From contig CAXTVW010000065.1 in NCBI GenBank assembly GCA_964247675.1, forward strand, positions 1 through 18,531: a stretch of 18,531 bases of DNA, given 5' to 3'. Shown here in pieces: positions 1 through 6,788 of the stretch (its first letter is position 1; each line of letters begins with the position of its first letter). This stretch comes from BOG-908 sp964247675 (GTDB taxonomy: Bacteria; Pseudomonadota; Alphaproteobacteria; Acetobacterales; Acetobacteraceae). Under the pieces are notes generated by a model, which was given only the letters and a program-made list of their open reading frames with translations, ran no database searches and had not been told where the DNA came from. Made by a program: the position numbers and the translations under genes.

Positions 1-12
1 CTGGTGGCGTGA
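1..12 (+). CDS. possible 3' tail of an upstream gene
   Basis: The window opens with a frame reading Leu-Val-Ala-stop (TGA at 10-12), directly followed by the start of the intergenic repeat. Several other genes here end the same way, with a stop codon running straight into the repeat, so a plus-strand gene may end at this point. Four codons cannot prove it, and the opposite strand could equally be the coding one. Confidence 0.2.
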   Translation: MVA

Positions 13-13
13 A

Positions 14-145
14 GGAAGAAAGGCCTTCTTTTTTGCAAAAAAGAAGCAAAAAACTCTTATCCGTGCTGTCGCGGACCTTTCCGCAGCCGCCGACAGGGAG
101 CAAAAGTTTTTTGCTTCTTTTTTTCAAAAAAGAAGGCCTTTCTTC
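14..145. repeat. intergenic palindromic repeat copy 1 (type I core)
   Basis: This is a full copy. The left arm (15-56) and right arm (97-145) are inverted relative to each other, and each is a small hairpin of the form CTTCTTTTTT / AAAAAAGAAG. The core between them carries CTGTCG...CGACAG, as in the copies at 3601, 6661 and 7791, although its left half has drifted. The right arm ends about 2 bp before the ATG of the next gene, so it forms that gene's whole visible leader. No separate promoter is recognisable. Confidence 0.9.
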
Positions 146-147
146 CT

Positions 148-498
148 ATGTCTGACATCTTCGCCCCAGAAGGCGGCTGGCGCGTCCGCATACTCGACAT
201 GTCCGGCGGCGCCGAAGACAACATCGTAGAAGACGTCAAGGGCTTCCCCACGCTCATGCAGGCCAATGCCTTCGCGCGCGCCTACGTGCGTGACAGCATG
301 GAGCTATGCCGCGCCCCCGGCCTGGCGCCGCGCGACATACTCGCCGCCTGGTTCGCCTACGGCGAGGACGCCCACGTGATCGACGCACCCGACGACGGCT
401 GGCGCAGCGCCAACGAGCTCGGCACCTTCTCCGAACAGCCCGCCCGCGCCGAGGAGCGCGATTGGCGCACCCTCGATCCCCGCCGGGATGAAGAATAG
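148..498 (+). CDS. small protein of unknown function upstream of gltX
   Basis: I do not recognise this 116-residue protein. It is acidic, contains no signal peptide or membrane segment, and has aromatic/Gly-rich stretches near the N-terminus (GGWRVRILDMSGG) and Trp pairs toward the end. Codon use is high-GC and matches the neighbours, so it looks like a real gene rather than a shadow. Its TAG is directly followed by the gltX ATG with no spacer, which suggests co-transcription and translational coupling. The start lies only 2-3 bp beyond the repeat arm. The only Shine-Dalgarno-like sequence is the GAAGG inside that arm, about 11 nt upstream. The coupling to a tRNA synthetase hints at a housekeeping context, but no function can be stated. 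Confidence 0.75.
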   Translation: MSDIFAPEGGWRVRILDMSGGAEDNIVEDVKGFPTLMQANAFARAYVRDSMELCRAPGLAPRDILAAWFAYGEDAHVIDAPDDGWRSANELGTFSEQPARAEERDWRTLDPRRDEE

Positions 499-1830
499 AT
501 GCGCGTCCGGTTCGCTCCCAGCCCGACAGGCTACCTGCATGTCGGCAACGCCCGCATAGCCCTGGCAAACGCGCTGTTCGCGCGCCGGCACGATGCCAAA
601 TTCCTGCTGCGCCTCGATGACACGGATCTCGAGCGCTCGCGTCCGGAATACGAGCAGGCGATCGCGCATGATTTGCACTGGCTCGGCATACATTGGGACG
701 AGACCTTCAAGCAGTCCGACCACATCGCGCTCTACGACGCGGCAGCCGAAAAACTGCGCGCCAGCGGCCGCCTCTATCCTTGCTTCGAAAGCGAGGAGGA
801 ACTCCGCTTCAAGCGCGACCAGCGCCTGAAGCGCGGCCTGGCCCCGGTCTACGACCGCGCCATGCTGAAGCTGACGCCGGAGCAGCGCGCGCAAGCCGAG
901 GCGAACGGCAAAACCCCCTACTGGCGCTTCAAGCTCACCGACACCGAGGTGGCGTGGAACGACTTGGTGCTCGGCCGCCGCGCCGTGAAGCTGACCGCGG
1001 TGTCGGACCCCGTGCTGATCCGCGCGGACGGCACGTATCTCTACACCTTCACCAGCGTCGTTGACGACATCGAAGCCCAAGTCAGCCACATCATCCGCGG
1101 CGAGGACCACATAACCAACACGGGCGTCCAGCTCGACATCTTCTCCGCCCTCAACGCCAACCCGTCCCGCCTGACCTTCGCGCATTTGCCTTTGCTCATC
1201 GATTCCGATGGCGGCAAGCTGTCCAAACGCCTGGAAGGCCTGTCCCTGCGCGCGCTGCGCCAGGACGGCGTGGAGCCGGCCGCCATCGTCGCCTACCTGG
1301 CCCGCCTCGGCACCAGCGACTCTCCGGAAGTCGCCCCGCTAGAGGAACTGGCCCGAACCCACGACCTCTCACGCGTGTCCCGCTCACCGGCCCGCTTCGA
1401 CGTGCGCCAGTTGCTCGCGCTGAACCGCCGCGTACTGCACACGGCCAGCTTCGAGTCCGTGCACGACCGCCTGCCGGCCGCGGCCACCCAGCCGTTCTGG
1501 GACGCCGTGCGTGGCAACCTGGACATGCTGAGCGAGGCGCGCCACTGGTGGACGGTCGTCGCCGGTGAGGTGGTGCCCCCCGTGCTGGACGGCCAGGCGG
1601 ATTACCTGCGCGACGCGCTGGACCACTTGCCCGCCGAGCCGTGGGACGCAACCACCTGGTCAAGCTGGACGGAGATGCTGCGCACACTGAGCGGCCGGAA
1701 AGGTCGCGCCCTGTTCATGCCGCTCCGCCTGGCGCTAACCGGCGAGGAGCATGGGCCGGAGCTGGCGGCGCTGCTGCCCTTGATGGGGCGGGAGCGGGTG
1801 GCAAGCCGGTTGCGTCTAAGCGTCATCTAG
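499..1830 (+). CDS. gltX: glutamyl-tRNA synthetase (short alphaproteobacterial type)
   Basis: A class I aminoacyl-tRNA synthetase that charges tRNA with glutamate in the cytoplasm. The HIGH-type signature appears as PSPTGYLHVGNAR (residues about 7-19) and the KMSKS-type loop as KLSKR (about 240-244). The catalytic region IRGEDHITNTGVQ is typical of GluRS. At 443 residues it is shorter than the usual 465-475. The segment where many GluRS proteins carry a zinc-binding Cys-x-Cys reads YPCFESEEE, with a single Cys, so the zinc site is probably absent. Alphaproteobacteria commonly carry two GluRS paralogues, and this resembles the shorter one. Whether it prefers tRNA-Glu or tRNA-Gln cannot be seen. 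The ATG follows the stop of the preceding small gene without a gap. The gene converges with zwf across a repeat copy. Confidence 0.95.
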   Translation: MRVRFAPSPTGYLHVGNARIALANALFARRHDAKFLLRLDDTDLERSRPEYEQAIAHDLHWLGIHWDETFKQSDHIALYDAAAEKLRASGRLYPCFESEEELRFKRDQRLKRGLAPVYDRAMLKLTPEQRAQAEANGKTPYWRFKLTDTEVAWNDLVLGRRAVKLTAVSDPVLIRADGTYLYTFTSVVDDIEAQVSHIIRGEDHITNTGVQLDIFSALNANPSRLTFAHLPLLIDSDGGKLSKRLEGLSLRALRQDGVEPAAIVAYLARLGTSDSPEVAPLEELARTHDLSRVSRSPARFDVRQLLALNRRVLHTASFESVHDRLPAAATQPFWDAVRGNLDMLSEARHWWTVVAGEVVPPVLDGQADYLRDALDHLPAEPWDATTWSSWTEMLRTLSGRKGRALFMPLRLALTGEEHGPELAALLPLMGRERVASRLRLSVI

Positions 1831-2068
1831 GAAGAAAGCAGTTCTTCGTTTGAACAACGCGACTCCGCGTCTGCATCCCGCATACCGAGAGAAATCCGAA
1901 GCACGTCAGCCGCGGAGAGGAAAACGTTTGGGGCTATCCCAGATCCGCGTGCGTTTGTCGCGTTGATGGCAGAAGGTTTACCACCCGATGCGGCGCATAT
2001 TCTCGCGGGAGCACCGTGCTTCCCGGTTCGGCCAAAGATTTCTTCTTCCTTTCAAAAGAAGGTCTTTC
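1831..2068. repeat. intergenic repeat copy 2 (type III core, diverged, with an extra inserted stem)
   Basis: This copy fills the entire 238-bp gap between the convergent gltX and zwf genes and touches both stop codons. The right arm (about 2034-2068) keeps the pattern TTTCTTCTTCC...GGAAG-like with several changes. The stretch from about 1930 to 2005 matches the core of the copy at 10268 in the opposite orientation, sharing TGCGTTTGTCGCG, then TACCACCCGA. The left arm (1831-1858) is degraded. Between it and the core lies about 60 bp absent from the sister copy, bounded by CTCCGCG (1863-1869) and CGCGGAG (1911-1917). No conserved gene was found here. Confidence 0.75.
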
Positions 2069-3574
2069 TTACTCCAGCTTCTCATGCCAAGTCCGCCCAT
2101 CGCGCTCGATAAGCGCGATGGAAGCCGTAGGCCCCCAGCTGCCCGCCGCATACGGCCTTGGGCGCTCGCCGCTAGCCTTCCAGGCGTCCAGGATCGGCTC
2201 CACCCACAGCCAGGCAGCCTCCACCTCGTCGCGGCGCATGAACAGCGTGGCGTTGCCGCGCACCGTGTCCATCAGCAGGCGCTCGTAGGAGTCCGGGTAG
2301 CGCAGCGAGAACGCCTTTTCGAAGCTGATGTCGAGCTCGGCCGGGCGCAGGCGCAGGCCGCCCGGACCGGGGTCCTTGGACATCATGCCCAGCATCATGC
2401 CCTCCTCGGGCTGCAGGCGTATCACCAGGCGGTTCGGCTGGATGTCCCCGGCCTCGCGCGGAAAGACAGCCACCGGCACTTCGCGGAATTGTATCACCAC
2501 CTCGCTGACCTTTTCCGGCAGGCGCTTGCCGGTGCGCAGGTAGAACGGCACGTTGGCCCAGCGCCAGGTGCGCACTTCAGCCTTCAGCGCAACGAAGGTC
2601 TCCGTCTCGCTCGGTGCGTGCTTGTCCTGTCCGCCATCCTTGCGGCCGGCGTCGAGGTCTTTCTGGTAGCTATCCACCGAGCGGCCGCCGACGGCGCCGG
2701 ACACGTACTGGCCGCGCACCGTCTGGTGGCTCACCTCGTGCGGCGCCATCGGTTTCAGCGCACGCAGAACCTTCAGCTTCTCGTCGCGCAGCGACTCGGT
2801 CGCCAGGCTGATCGGCGCTTCCATTGCCAGCAGGCAGAGGAGCTGCAGCAGGTGGTTCTGCACCATGTCGCGCAGCGCGCCGGAATGGTCGTAATAGTCG
2901 CCGCGGGATTCCACGCCGACCGTCTCGCCAACCGTGATCTGCACATGGTCGATCACGTCCGCATTCCACAGCCGCTCGAAGATGACGTTGGCGAAGCGCA
3001 GCGCCAGCAAATTCTGCACCGTCTCCTTGCCCAGGAAATGATCGATGCGGTACGTCTGCTCCTCGGTGAACACGCAGCCTACCTCCGCGATCACCTGGCG
3101 GGCGGAAGCAAGATCGTGGCCGATCGGCTTTTCGAGCACCACGCGGGATTTCGGCGTGACCAGGTTCTGCGCAGCCAGGTTCTTGCAGACCGCACCGTAG
3201 AGGTCCGGCGAGGTCGCCAGATAGAACACCCGCACGCGATCGGGTGAGTCCCTGAAGACCGCCTGCACCTGCTCCCAGCCATCCGGCTTGGAACCGTCCA
3301 CGCGGGCGTAGAACACCACCTGGAGGAAGGCGGCCAGCGTGGCGTCGGGCAGGTCGGCCGGCTTTACGTGCTCCTGCAGCGCGCTCCTGGCGCGCTCGCG
3401 GTAGGTGTCATCGGTGAGGTCCGAGCGGGCAGCGCCGATGATCCGGCACGCGGCGCCGAACTGGCCGTCCCTGAAGCGGTGATAGAGGGCGGGAATGAGC
3501 TTGCGTAACGTCAGGTCGCCGGTGGCGCCGAAGACGACCATGTCGAAGTCTTCGACCGGTTTGCTGGCTGGCAT
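2069..3574 (-). CDS. zwf: glucose-6-phosphate 1-dehydrogenase
   Basis: Oxidises glucose 6-phosphate to 6-phosphogluconolactone with NAD(P)+, the entry step to the oxidative pentose-phosphate and Entner-Doudoroff routes; cytoplasmic. The N-terminal Rossmann fingerprint FGATGDLTLRKL starts near residue 15. The active-site/substrate motif RIDHFLGKE is at about 176-184, with the conserved EKPIGHDL before it. The C-terminal part contains the usual FYLRTGKRLPEK and NRLVIRLQPEEG segments. I chose the ATG at 3574 because GAGGAGA lies about 9 nt upstream. The frame is open further, to a TTG at 3601 inside the repeat, but nothing supports that start. This gives 501 residues, normal for the family. It lies downstream of pyk on the same strand but is separated from it by a strong terminator-like repeat, so it probably has its own promoter. 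Confidence 0.97.
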   Translation of the reverse strand: MPASKPVEDFDMVVFGATGDLTLRKLIPALYHRFRDGQFGAACRIIGAARSDLTDDTYRERARSALQEHVKPADLPDATLAAFLQVVFYARVDGSKPDGWEQVQAVFRDSPDRVRVFYLATSPDLYGAVCKNLAAQNLVTPKSRVVLEKPIGHDLASARQVIAEVGCVFTEEQTYRIDHFLGKETVQNLLALRFANVIFERLWNADVIDHVQITVGETVGVESRGDYYDHSGALRDMVQNHLLQLLCLLAMEAPISLATESLRDEKLKVLRALKPMAPHEVSHQTVRGQYVSGAVGGRSVDSYQKDLDAGRKDGGQDKHAPSETETFVALKAEVRTWRWANVPFYLRTGKRLPEKVSEVVIQFREVPVAVFPREAGDIQPNRLVIRLQPEEGMMLGMMSKDPGPGGLRLRPAELDISFEKAFSLRYPDSYERLLMDTVRGNATLFMRRDEVEAAWLWVEPILDAWKASGERPRPYAAGSWGPTASIALIERDGRTWHEKLE

Positions 3575-3600
3575 TGGGTGGTCTCCTCGGAGGTCAGGCA

Positions 3601-3721
3601 AGCAAGGCCTTCTTTTTTGAAAAGAAGCAAAAAACTTTTGCTCCCTGTCGGCGGCCGTTTCAGCACTCGCCGACAGAGAGCAAAAGTTTTTTGGTTATTT
3701 TTTCAAAAAACAACTGCCTCC
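3601..3721. repeat. intergenic repeat copy 3 (type I core)
   Basis: This is one of the best-preserved copies, lying between the pyk stop codon and the zwf start region. The left arm carries CCTTCTTTTTTGAAAAGAAGC. The right arm is a variant, GGTTATTTTTT...AAAAAACAAC, with one A/C mismatch. The central core CTGTCGGCG...CGCCGACAG is continuous with the inner parts of both arms, so the whole centre folds into one long stem (see the terminator entry at 3629). Confidence 0.93.
3629..3692. terminator. bidirectional intrinsic terminator-like stem in repeat copy 3
   Basis: Bases 3629-3653 pair with 3668-3692 over 25 positions with a single C/A mismatch, around a 14-nt loop. The stem core is CTGTCGGCG/CGCCGACAG, and the outer six pairs are A-T, giving a T-tract after the GC stem on both strands. 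This is the classic layout of a Rho-independent terminator that works in both directions. It lies right behind pyk. The terminator role is inferred from shape only. Confidence 0.7.
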
Positions 3722-5155
3722 TTATTTTACCGTCGCGACACGCAGAGAATTCGTAGTCCCCGTATGCCCGAACGGAATACCCGCGGCGATCACCACCGTG
3801 TCGCCATGCCGCGCAAACCCTTCGTCGCGCGCCAGCTTGGCTGCCTTGGTGACCGCCTCCGTCATCGTGCGCGCGTCCTGCGCGTGCATAGCGTGCACCC
3901 CCCAGGCGAGCGCCAGCCGCCGCGCCACGGGCAGCTCTGTCGCCATGGCGATGACCGGCTGGCTCGGCCGTTCCCGCGCGATGCGCAGGGCGGTGTGGCC
4001 GGAGGAGGTGAAGGCGGCAATCGCGCGCGCGCCTATGCCGCGGGCGACCTGGCTGGCCGCTGCGGCGATAGCGGCGGAGACCGATTCGTGCACGGCGGCG
4101 CGGCCGGCATCCATCACGTCCCGCCAGCCAGGGTCTGCCTCCACCCGGGCGACGATGCGGTCCATCATGGCGACCGCCTCGGCGGGGTACTGGCCCGCGG
4201 CGGTCTCGCCCGAGAGCATCACCGCGTCCGCGCCGTCGAACACCGCGCCGGCCACGTCGCTGGCTTCCGCACGCGTGGGGGCTGGGGCGCTGATCATGCT
4301 CTCCAGCATCTGGGTGGCCACGATCACCGGCTTGCCGGCCGCACGGGCGGCGCGGACGATGCGTTTCTGCGCCAGTGGCACCTCCTCGGGCGGGAGTTCC
4401 ACGCCGAGGTCGCCGCGCGCCACCATCACGGCGTCCGACAACGCGATGATCTCCTCAAGCTGGTCCAGCGCCTGCGGTTTCTCGATCTTGCTGACGATCC
4501 AGGCGCGGCCGTCCGCGATCTTGCGGGCTTCGGCTACGTCTTCCGGGCGCTGTACGAAGCTGAGGCCGATGAAATCGACGCCTTGCGCCAGTGCGAAATC
4601 CAGGTCCTGGCGATCCTTTTCCGTCAACGCCGGAATGCCGAGCGCCACATCCGGCACGTTGACGCCCTTGCGGTCGCTCAGAGAGCCGCCGGTGACGACC
4701 TCGCATTCCAGGTGGCCGCCGCGGGCGCGCAGGACGCGCAGGCGGAGCTTGCCGTCATCCAGCAGGAGCGTGGTGCCGCCGGTGGCGGCGGCGAGGATTT
4801 CCGGATGCGGCAATTGCACGCGCCGGGCATTGCCTGGGGTGGGGTCCTGGTCGAAGGTGAAGGCCTGGCCGGTGCTGAGGTGCACGCGGCCGGCGGTGAA
4901 CTTGCCCACGCGCAGCTTGGGGCCTTGCACGTCCGCCAGCAGGCCGATCGGCCGGCCGGTTTCGGCCTCCAGGGCGCGAACGGTCGCGATGTTGGCGGCG
5001 TGGTCCGCGTGGGAGCCGTGGGAGAAGTTAAGCCGGAAGACATCCGCGCCGGTGTGGAACAGGCGGGCGATCATCTCCGGCGCGCTACTGGCGGGGCCTA
5101 GCGTGGCCACGATCTTGGTCTGGCGGTGGCGTCTCAGTCTGGCACGCGCTGGCAT
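3722..5155 (-). CDS. pyk: pyruvate kinase
   Basis: Transfers phosphate from phosphoenolpyruvate to ADP, the final step of glycolysis or the Entner-Doudoroff route; cytoplasmic, normally a tetramer. Visible signatures are TKIVATLGPAS near the N-terminus, FRLNFSHGSH, the catalytic-lysine motif SKIEKPQALDQL, the substrate/metal loop VARGDLGVELP and VATQMLESM. The C-terminal allosteric-fold domain follows. The ATG at 5155 is preceded by GGAG at about 5 nt. An in-frame upstream ATG exists, but the residues between resemble intergenic sequence. The chosen start gives 477 residues, the usual bacterial size. The gene diverges from the DUF1244 gene with an 89-bp gap that carries no repeat copy. Confidence 0.97.
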   Translation of the reverse strand: MPARARLRRHRQTKIVATLGPASSAPEMIARLFHTGADVFRLNFSHGSHADHAANIATVRALEAETGRPIGLLADVQGPKLRVGKFTAGRVHLSTGQAFTFDQDPTPGNARRVQLPHPEILAAATGGTTLLLDDGKLRLRVLRARGGHLECEVVTGGSLSDRKGVNVPDVALGIPALTEKDRQDLDFALAQGVDFIGLSFVQRPEDVAEARKIADGRAWIVSKIEKPQALDQLEEIIALSDAVMVARGDLGVELPPEEVPLAQKRIVRAARAAGKPVIVATQMLESMISAPAPTRAEASDVAGAVFDGADAVMLSGETAAGQYPAEAVAMMDRIVARVEADPGWRDVMDAGRAAVHESVSAAIAAAASQVARGIGARAIAAFTSSGHTALRIARERPSQPVIAMATELPVARRLALAWGVHAMHAQDARTMTEAVTKAAKLARDEGFARHGDTVVIAAGIPFGHTGTTNSLRVATVK

Positions 5156-5244
5156 TCGGGCTCCGGGGCGGTAGCGGGCGGAGTATGGGCAAAGCTTCGG
5201 TGACGCGCCATGTGTGGGGCGTGGTTGCATGGGAGATACGGGTG

Positions 5245-5556
5245 ATGGCGGTGCCGGACATGGATGCGGCGATGCGCACGGAGGTGGAGGCGGCAGCGTT
5301 CCGCCGGCTGGTGGCGCATCTGCGCGAGCGGTCGGACGTGCAGAACATCGATTTGATGAATTTGACGGGGTTTTGCCGAAATTGCCTGAGCCGGTGGTAT
5401 CGGGAAGAGGCGGGCGAGCGCGGGCTGGAGATGGCGGATCCGGATGCGCGCGAGGTGGTGTACGGGATGCCGTATAAGGAGTGGCAGGCGAAGTATCAGA
5501 CCGAAGCTACGCCGGCGCAGAAAGCCATGTTCAACCAGACGAGCGCTGAAAAGTAG
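5245..5556 (+). CDS. DUF1244 family protein
   Basis: A 103-residue member of the DUF1244 family, small cytoplasmic proteins of unknown function found mainly in Proteobacteria. The diagnostic block reads DVQNIDLMNLTGFCRNC, followed by LSRWYREEA and the C-terminal AREVVYGMPYKEWQAKYQ. Two conserved cysteines in GFCRNC could bind a metal or form a disulfide, which is an inference only. The ATG at 5245 has GGGAG about 9 nt upstream and gives the usual family length. The frame is open from 5185, but that extension would be unusual. The gene diverges from pyk, an arrangement I recall from other alphaproteobacteria, and converges with proB, the two stop codons being only 4 bp apart. Confidence 0.9.
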   Translation: MAVPDMDAAMRTEVEAAAFRRLVAHLRERSDVQNIDLMNLTGFCRNCLSRWYREEAGERGLEMADPDAREVVYGMPYKEWQAKYQTEATPAQKAMFNQTSAEK

Positions 5557-5560
5557 TCAC

Positions 5561-6658
5561 TTAGAATAGGACCAAATCGTCCCGGTGGATCACCTCATCG
5601 CGCCCGCGCCACCCTAGCACCGCCTCGATCTCTTCAGACCGCCGCCCCGCGATACGCACTGCATCGTCCGCGTCGTAAGCAGACAACCCTTGCCCCACCC
5701 GCTCTCCACCCGCGCCCAGCACCAACACCGCATCGCCCTGCACAAACGCGCCAGACACCGCCCGCACCCCCACCGGCAGCAAAGATCCACCACTCGCCAG
5801 CGCCCGCGCCGCCCCCGCATCCACGGTGTAAGCGCCGGCCGGTTGCAAAACCCCCGCTATCCAGTTCTTCCGCGCGGACCGCCCGCCAGGCGCCGGCAAG
5901 AACCAGGTGCACCGAGCGCCACCCTCAAGTGCCGCCAGCGGATTATCCCGATGCCCTAACGCGATCGCCATCGCCGTCCCCGCCTGCGTGGCGATGCGCG
6001 CCGCCAGCAGCTTCGTGCGCATCCCGCCCGACGAGTACCCCGCCGGCGGATCGCCACCCATCGCCTCGATCTCCGGCGTCAGCACCGCCACCTCGGCAAT
6101 ATGCGCCGCGCGCGGATCGATCTTCGGATCGGCCGAGTAAAGACCATCGATGTCCGAGAACAGGATCAACTGATCCGCCTGCACCATCTCCGCCACGCGC
6201 GCCGCCAGCCGGTCATTGTCGCCGAACCGTATCTCCGCGGTGGCCACACTATCGTTCTCGTTGATCACCGGCACGCAGCCCAGCGACAGCAACGTCCGCA
6301 ACGTCGCCCGCGCATTCAGATACCGGCGCCGGTCTTCCGTATCGCCCAACGTCAGCAGCAACTGCGCGGCGACCAGCCCATGCGCTCCCAACGCCTCGGA
6401 CCACGCCTGCGCCAGGCGAATCTGGCCCACCGCGGCGGCCGCCTGCTTTTCCTCCAGTCGAAGGCGCGCCTGCGTCAGCCGCAACGCATGCCGCGCCAGC
6501 GCTATGGCGCCGGAGGACACTACGATCACCTGGGTTCCACGCGCACGCGCCGCTGCGATGTCGGCGGCGACGCCGTGCAGCCACGCTGTGCGCGGCTCGG
6601 CGCGGGCTGCGTCCACCACGAGCGCGCTGCCTAGCTTCACGACGATCAGGCGGGTCAT
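5561..6658 (-). CDS. proB: glutamate 5-kinase
   Basis: Phosphorylates L-glutamate to glutamyl 5-phosphate, the first and feedback-regulated step of proline synthesis; cytoplasmic. The amino-acid-kinase domain shows IVVKLGSALV at the N-terminus, VSSGAIALA, VPVINENDSVA, FGDNDRLAARVA, LFSDIDGLYSADP and SSGGMRTKLLAA. The last roughly 90 residues match the PUA RNA-binding-like domain usual in this enzyme (LLPVGVRAVSGAFVQGDAV). The length of 365 residues is typical. proA is not next to it. It is the last gene of the rplU-rpmA-obg-proB series but is separated from obg by a repeat copy. The ATG lies 2 bp from that copy, and no purine-rich ribosome site exists apart from GAAGG within the repeat arm. 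Confidence 0.97.
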   Translation of the reverse strand: MTRLIVVKLGSALVVDAARAEPRTAWLHGVAADIAAARARGTQVIVVSSGAIALARHALRLTQARLRLEEKQAAAAVGQIRLAQAWSEALGAHGLVAAQLLLTLGDTEDRRRYLNARATLRTLLSLGCVPVINENDSVATAEIRFGDNDRLAARVAEMVQADQLILFSDIDGLYSADPKIDPRAAHIAEVAVLTPEIEAMGGDPPAGYSSGGMRTKLLAARIATQAGTAMAIALGHRDNPLAALEGGARCTWFLPAPGGRSARKNWIAGVLQPAGAYTVDAGAARALASGGSLLPVGVRAVSGAFVQGDAVLVLGAGGERVGQGLSAYDADDAVRIAGRRSEEIEAVLGWRGRDEVIHRDDLVLF

Positions 6659-6788
6659 GAGAAAGAAAGGCCTTCTTTTCTGAAGAAAAGAAGCAAAAGA
6701 CTTTTGCTCCCTGTCGGCGACCCTTTCAGCAGCCGCCGACAGGGACCAAAAGTTTTTTGGTTCTTTTTTTCAAAAAAGAACGGCTTCC
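6659..6788. repeat. intergenic repeat copy 4 (type I core)
   Basis: A complete copy filling the whole gap between obg and proB. The left arm is CTTCTTTTCT/AGAAAAGAAG, in which a T-A pair of the standard arm is replaced by C-G. The right arm is GTTCTTTTTT/AAAAAAGAAC, in which an outer C-G pair is replaced by G-C. Both arms remain fully paired. The core is type I, almost identical to copy 3. The right end meets the obg stop codon directly. Confidence 0.95.
6695..6758. terminator. bidirectional intrinsic terminator-like stem in repeat copy 4
   Basis: Bases 6695-6719 pair with 6734-6758: 25 positions with one C/C mismatch and one G-U, and a 14-nt loop. The GC-rich heart is CCCTGTCGGCG/CGCCGACAGGG, flanked by A-tracts and T-tracts. 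Stem length and loop size are the same as in copy 3. If it is an active terminator, proB would need its own promoter or would depend on read-through from obg. Confidence 0.65.

Noticed and set aside
304..1185. Minus-strand open frame of 293 codons opposite the start of gltX
   Set aside because: Antisense shadow of gltX with low-complexity composition and no ribosome site.
1831..2055. Open minus-strand frame of about 70 codons through repeat copy 2, reading like a natural peptide
   Set aside because: It has no start codon in the upstream part and its third positions are not GC-rich as in real genes here. The homologous core in copy 7 differs by a 2-base length change that breaks the frame.
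1988..3247. Long plus-strand open frame of 419 codons opposite zwf
   Set aside because: It lies entirely antisense to a clear zwf gene, and its translation is rich in Arg/His/Ala with no family motif. It is a by-product of high GC content.
3578..5174. Two long plus-strand open frames opposite pyk
   Set aside because: Both are antisense to pyruvate kinase, which has all family motifs; the first also starts inside a repeat arm.
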